Part shown: one piece after another, positions 60,531-64,000 of the stretch
How the letters are laid out: every line of letters begins with the position of its first letter
How positions within the stretch are numbered: position 1 is the first letter of the stretch
Origin: Maea johnstoni
Taxonomy: Eukaryota > Annelida > Polychaeta > Spionida > Magelonidae
DNA: 64,000 nt
Assembly: GCA_963942565.1 (NCBI GenBank)
Contig: OZ012694.1
Coordinates: 35,434,950-35,498,949, forward strand
Direction of reading: 5' to 3'
Notes under the pieces: model-generated
Seen by the model: only the letters and a program-made list of their open reading frames with translations
The model's database searches: none
What the model was told of the DNA's origin: nothing
Program-made: the position numbers and the translations under genes

Positions 60531-62030
60531 TCTGGTCTCTATTCTGGAATCTGGACGGCCTCCAAAGGTTGCTTCTCAGGTAGTGGTCAGGTTGCCTGTG
60601 TTGTGTAACGATACCTGACAGGCTGGCTGTCTGGTGGGCTTCCGGTATTCACCGCGCAAGGTAGGGCAGGGCTGCAACATGTCAGTATTATATAAACCAT
60701 GCAATTTGTGTGTGCAAGCTCTCCTAAATTATTAACCCCTTGTGAAAAATAGTCTCTCATTTCACTTGTAAAACATCAAGGCTCTACAGTATTCAAGCAA
60801 GCATAGCATAGCTAGGACATTTTCCATTACTGGACCATGCACTTTTATATGTATTGAAGCAGCACTTAACTTGTTAACCTTTGGATAACCAAGAGAGGTG
60901 GGATTATTCTCATTTTTCATCCTGGTCAGCCTTTATCCTCCAGTTACTACCGCATATGATTTCATTCATTCTGTAGGTCCGAACCTAAAGTTGTCTCAGA
61001 TTGTGTACATCTTGCCTGGTGTAGAAGCCAGGGATGAAAAGAAAAGTGTTTGTTTTAGTATAAAGGATTTTGAAACTGAATGTACAAGAGAAGAGAAAGA
61101 AAGGGAGGCAATGAAGGGAGATTAAGCTGAGAATGTAGATGTAATTAATTAATTGGAAGAGTAATCCAAGTCTCCTGGGATATTTATTCCAGAAATCTAG
61201 ATGATCATTCTGAGAAATCAGTTTCTTTCAAAAGGTGATCGTATTGGGAGTTGCTCGTTTTTGAGCCAGGCATATTCTTACTAGAGCTTTTGTGTGACTA
61301 GTCATAGAATTCTGGATTAGTGCTATTTTATCATTGCTGTGCTTCATAAAGCAGGGGGAGTTAGTCTTGAGTTATGAGTAAGCATAGCAATTATTATCAC
61401 AATATATGGACATCCCTTTCTATTCTTTCCTGCAGTATCCCCAAGAGCTTGGAAAGTAATGCTCTGATGAATATTTCAACTTCTGATTATGGGAGCTGCT
61501 AATAAAAATCTATTTTGAAGTCTGTAGGGAGTTAATGAGTAGAGCCTGATATTGATTCTAGTAGTTACATTGTGTGGACAGGAAGTGTGTGGCTATATTG
61601 GAAAGGTTTTCTACTATTGTGCTGTCTAGAATAGAGTAGTCATGAGATGTTTTGGTATTGATTACTGCTCAAGCCTGCTGATGTTAGTGAAAAGAACTCC
61701 TGCAGTATATCGGAAACACACTCAGAGGTAAACTTTCACGTAGGTCTATAGTTTAAAAACTGAAGTTTCTTAACTGCTGAAGGCAAATTCCAATAATTGC
61801 CATCCCCAGAGATACTTGCAGCCATTTATGTATTTCACTCACTCTTAAAATCTCAAAAAGTCATCACTGAAAGATGGAGACATAGAGGAGTGTTATTTCA
61901 GGGGTATCCACCAAATTTTCAGTCCCTGGACATAAGCAACATAGATGCAAACTCAGCATTTAGCACCACAAGGTTCCAAATCAAGCCAGTATTGATAACC
62001 CCAAAACAAGAAATGAGCATCTCTCTTAGT
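60531..62030. other. Intron sequence, no gene seen
   Basis: The frame 60898-61125 and the frame starting at 61797 (78 mixed residues before an Asn-repeat) have no recognised domains and no paired splice signals that I trust. Left uncalled. Confidence 0.35.
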
Positions 62031-62074
<44 letters not shown>

Positions 62075-62127
62075 TAATAATAATAATGATAATAATAATG
62101 ATAATAATAATGATGATGATAATGATG

Positions 62128-62180
<53 letters not shown>

Positions 62181-62188
62181 TTAATAAC

Positions 62189-62221
<33 letters not shown>

Positions 62222-62245
62222 TAATAATGATAATAATATTAATGG
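62031..62245. repeat. (AAT)n/(GAT)n microsatellite
   Basis: About 210 bp of AAT with GAT interruptions. It encodes a poly-Asn/Asp run in one frame that I treat as an artefact. Confidence 0.96.
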
Positions 62246-62881
62246 TAAGGTGTCCCAAAATGTTGATTTTCACCTTGGGCCACTGGGCGACAAACTAGTT
62301 TTGTTTAGATACACTGCCAGATTCTCATTTTTAGTTTGTCAACACTGGGAGTGCCCTGTCAATATTTAAATGCCATATTCAGATATTTTTATTACCTTAG
62401 CTTTGTATTGAGCATATATATGACCTAGTTTCATATGCGAGTGTGTATAAACATATGTTTTATCACAATACCATATGGTGTGAGGAATTCAAAAAAAGAC
62501 TTTGGCAAAAATAGATCTTATGACAATGGGAAATATGTATTGATTATTTATAGTTGTTGAAATGCACAGCTGTGAAACAGATCATGGTTTATTCATTAGT
62601 TTCATTCTATACTGTTTGTGAATGCATTTTGCGTTGTAAGTATCGATCCAATTTTTGTTATTGAATTATGCTTAAGGCCTATATATGGTGCACCCTGGCT
62701 CTGCTAATTTGTTTCTCTTTAAATATCATTCTATAGCCTCAGGAGGCTAAACAATGCTTGGCTAATTTGCTGATAGTTCTCTAGAAAAATTATCCTCTCT
62801 AAGAAATATGCAGATTTTATCAGAATTTTTATAGGAACATTCTCTAACATTTTGCAAGGAATTGCTTTATTCACAGGTTAT
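62246..62881. other. Intron sequence, no gene seen
   Basis: AT-rich unique sequence without recognisable features. Confidence 0.4.
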
Positions 62882-63200
62882 TTAACCCATCTGTGCCTGG
62901 AACTCTCTGACAAGTGTCTGGACCTATTATACTTATAAACAAATTTCGGAATCAAGCACAAATTAACAAGATATGTGAAGGAAAATTGAGGAATTGGTTT
63001 TGTTCAGCATTTCTCCTTCAATCCTTTTCAATGAAACGCTCTTGTAAGAAGAATATTGCAAATATTGTCAGTGTATTTAAAAAGAAATGGCAAATGATTT
63101 CAGGGACCAATGACTATCAGTCAACCTTTCACAAAAAGCTGTTTTTCATCTCAATGTTTGTCCAATCAGACTATGTGTTGGCTCTATGTGAGTGATTAAA
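62882..63200 (+). mobile_element. Diverged TTAA MITE family 2 copy with long interior
   Basis: The left end TTAACCCATCTGTGCCTGGAA is clear. AAGATATGTGAAGGAAAATT and TTTCTCCTTCAATCCTTTTC form the family palindrome. The right end near GTGATTAAAG is uncertain. Confidence 0.55.
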
Positions 63201-63443
63201 GAAGAGCAGAGAGATGTGCCTAAATATCTATTTTATTGTGATAAGAACTAAGCTGATGAAAAAGTGTCAAAACAAAAACATATGTATGATATCACTGTCT
63301 TTCTAGAAACAGGTGCGCAGGAATCCTCAAACAAAACATTTCCGCCTTTTATTCCCCTGGAACATTTGTTTGGCGGAAACAGGTTTAAGTTGCCATGGCG
63401 TTGACAAGGCAACTGTTGCCGGGTGTCCCCTGGAAAGCAATCT

Positions 63444-63667
63444 TTAACCCTTTCATTCTGGAAATATTCCTAGACAGTTGTCCTCTGTACCTAAAATGCT
63501 TCTCATATGAAATTATTAATATCATTCATATGGTTATTGAAGAGGAGTTGTGGGTAGGTTAATAATCAACATTTTTTCATCAAATTTTATATAAAAATTC
63601 TCTAGTCAAAAAGATAATACAAAAATTGTTGTAAGGATTTTTGGTGCCACTGGCATGAATAGGTTAA
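63444..63667 (+). mobile_element. TTAA MITE family 2, copy (224 bp)
   Basis: It starts TTAACCCTTTCATTCTGGAA and ends CTGGCATGAATAGGTTAA. Interior homology to 22568-22788 includes GAGGAGTTGTGGGTAGGTTA. Confidence 0.8.
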
Positions 63668-64000
63668 AGAGCTTCCTATTAAGTGCTGTCAGTCCTCTCT
63701 GCTTCTCAGCTGCTGCAGCAGCAGTAGTAGACACTGATCTGTCACATCTTCTAATCTATTATGAGAAGAGTGACATTCATACCTGGATCTTATCACCATA
63801 GTAACCGCATCATCTGCTCACTTCACCTGTGGATTGGATGCAGTTGGCGGCATACCTGGCGTGGAATTGAACAGGTACTGATCAGGTGTATTGGTAAGGG
63901 AAGGAAGAGATGATAGCACACACACCTTAGGGGATGGTCTACACTGGTTGAGTATGCTTTCTTGTTATGAGTGCATGTCTGAGAGTCTTTATGAACCATC
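63668..64000. other. Intron sequence, no gene seen
   Basis: Unique sequence with a GCTGCAGCAGCAG word at about 63711. No exon recognised before the window ends. Confidence 0.4.

Noticed and set aside
61797-62369. 190-codon frame, longest in the window
   Set aside because: Over half is (AAT)n-encoded Asn/Asp. The 78-residue lead has no recognised homology.

Overview
The window is eukaryotic genomic DNA, moderately AT-rich. It is dominated by introns, simple-sequence repeats, minisatellites and small non-autonomous DNA transposons. I can support only one protein-coding gene: two internal exons on the + strand of a KDM3/JMJD1-family histone H3K9 demethylase. Exon A is 27738-27899 and exon B is 56483-56599, separated by an intron of 28,583 bp. 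Both exons have clean consensus splice sites and whole-codon boundaries. They read continuously across the junction into the N-terminal segment I recall from human KDM3B (VEFD...W, a VW-REDP-type motif, WP-L, then TFTPLVDK). The start codon, the N-terminal exon(s), the zinc finger and the JmjC domain are not in the recognisable sequence. The first 27.7 kb is therefore either upstream intron or 5' flank, and the last 7.4 kb is the following intron.

The organism looks like an invertebrate animal with long introns. The evidence is the metazoan KDM3 exons, very dense (ATT)n, (AT)n, (CA)n and (GTA)n microsatellites, and many miniature inverted-repeat elements. Marine groups such as decapod crustaceans, molluscs or echinoderms would fit, but I cannot place it more precisely by eye.

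Layout. 1-12 kb: a hAT-like MITE inside an (ATT)n tract, several tandem arrays (94 bp, about 105 bp and about 120 bp units), a second hAT-like element, a GGCC-ended MITE and long (AT)n tracts. 12-27.7 kb: TTAA-flanked MITEs of two families, a (GTA/GTG)n tract, more tandem arrays, and unique GC-richer segments that look like possible regulatory DNA. 27.7-56.5 kb: exon A, the giant intron and exon B. The intron holds more MITEs, a tRNA-Cys-like relic, several hairpins and at least eight tandem-repeat arrays. 56.6-64 kb: intron with an (AT)n tract, an RFX X-box match, nuclear-receptor half-site clusters, a degenerate tandem array, an (AAT)n tract and further MITE copies.

I found no new multi-gene system. 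The most useful observations are two interrelated TTAA-target MITE families (piggyBac-like by their ends) with chimeric and minimal copies, the clear KDM3 exon pair, and an apparent excess of palindromic RFX X-box matches in non-coding DNA.
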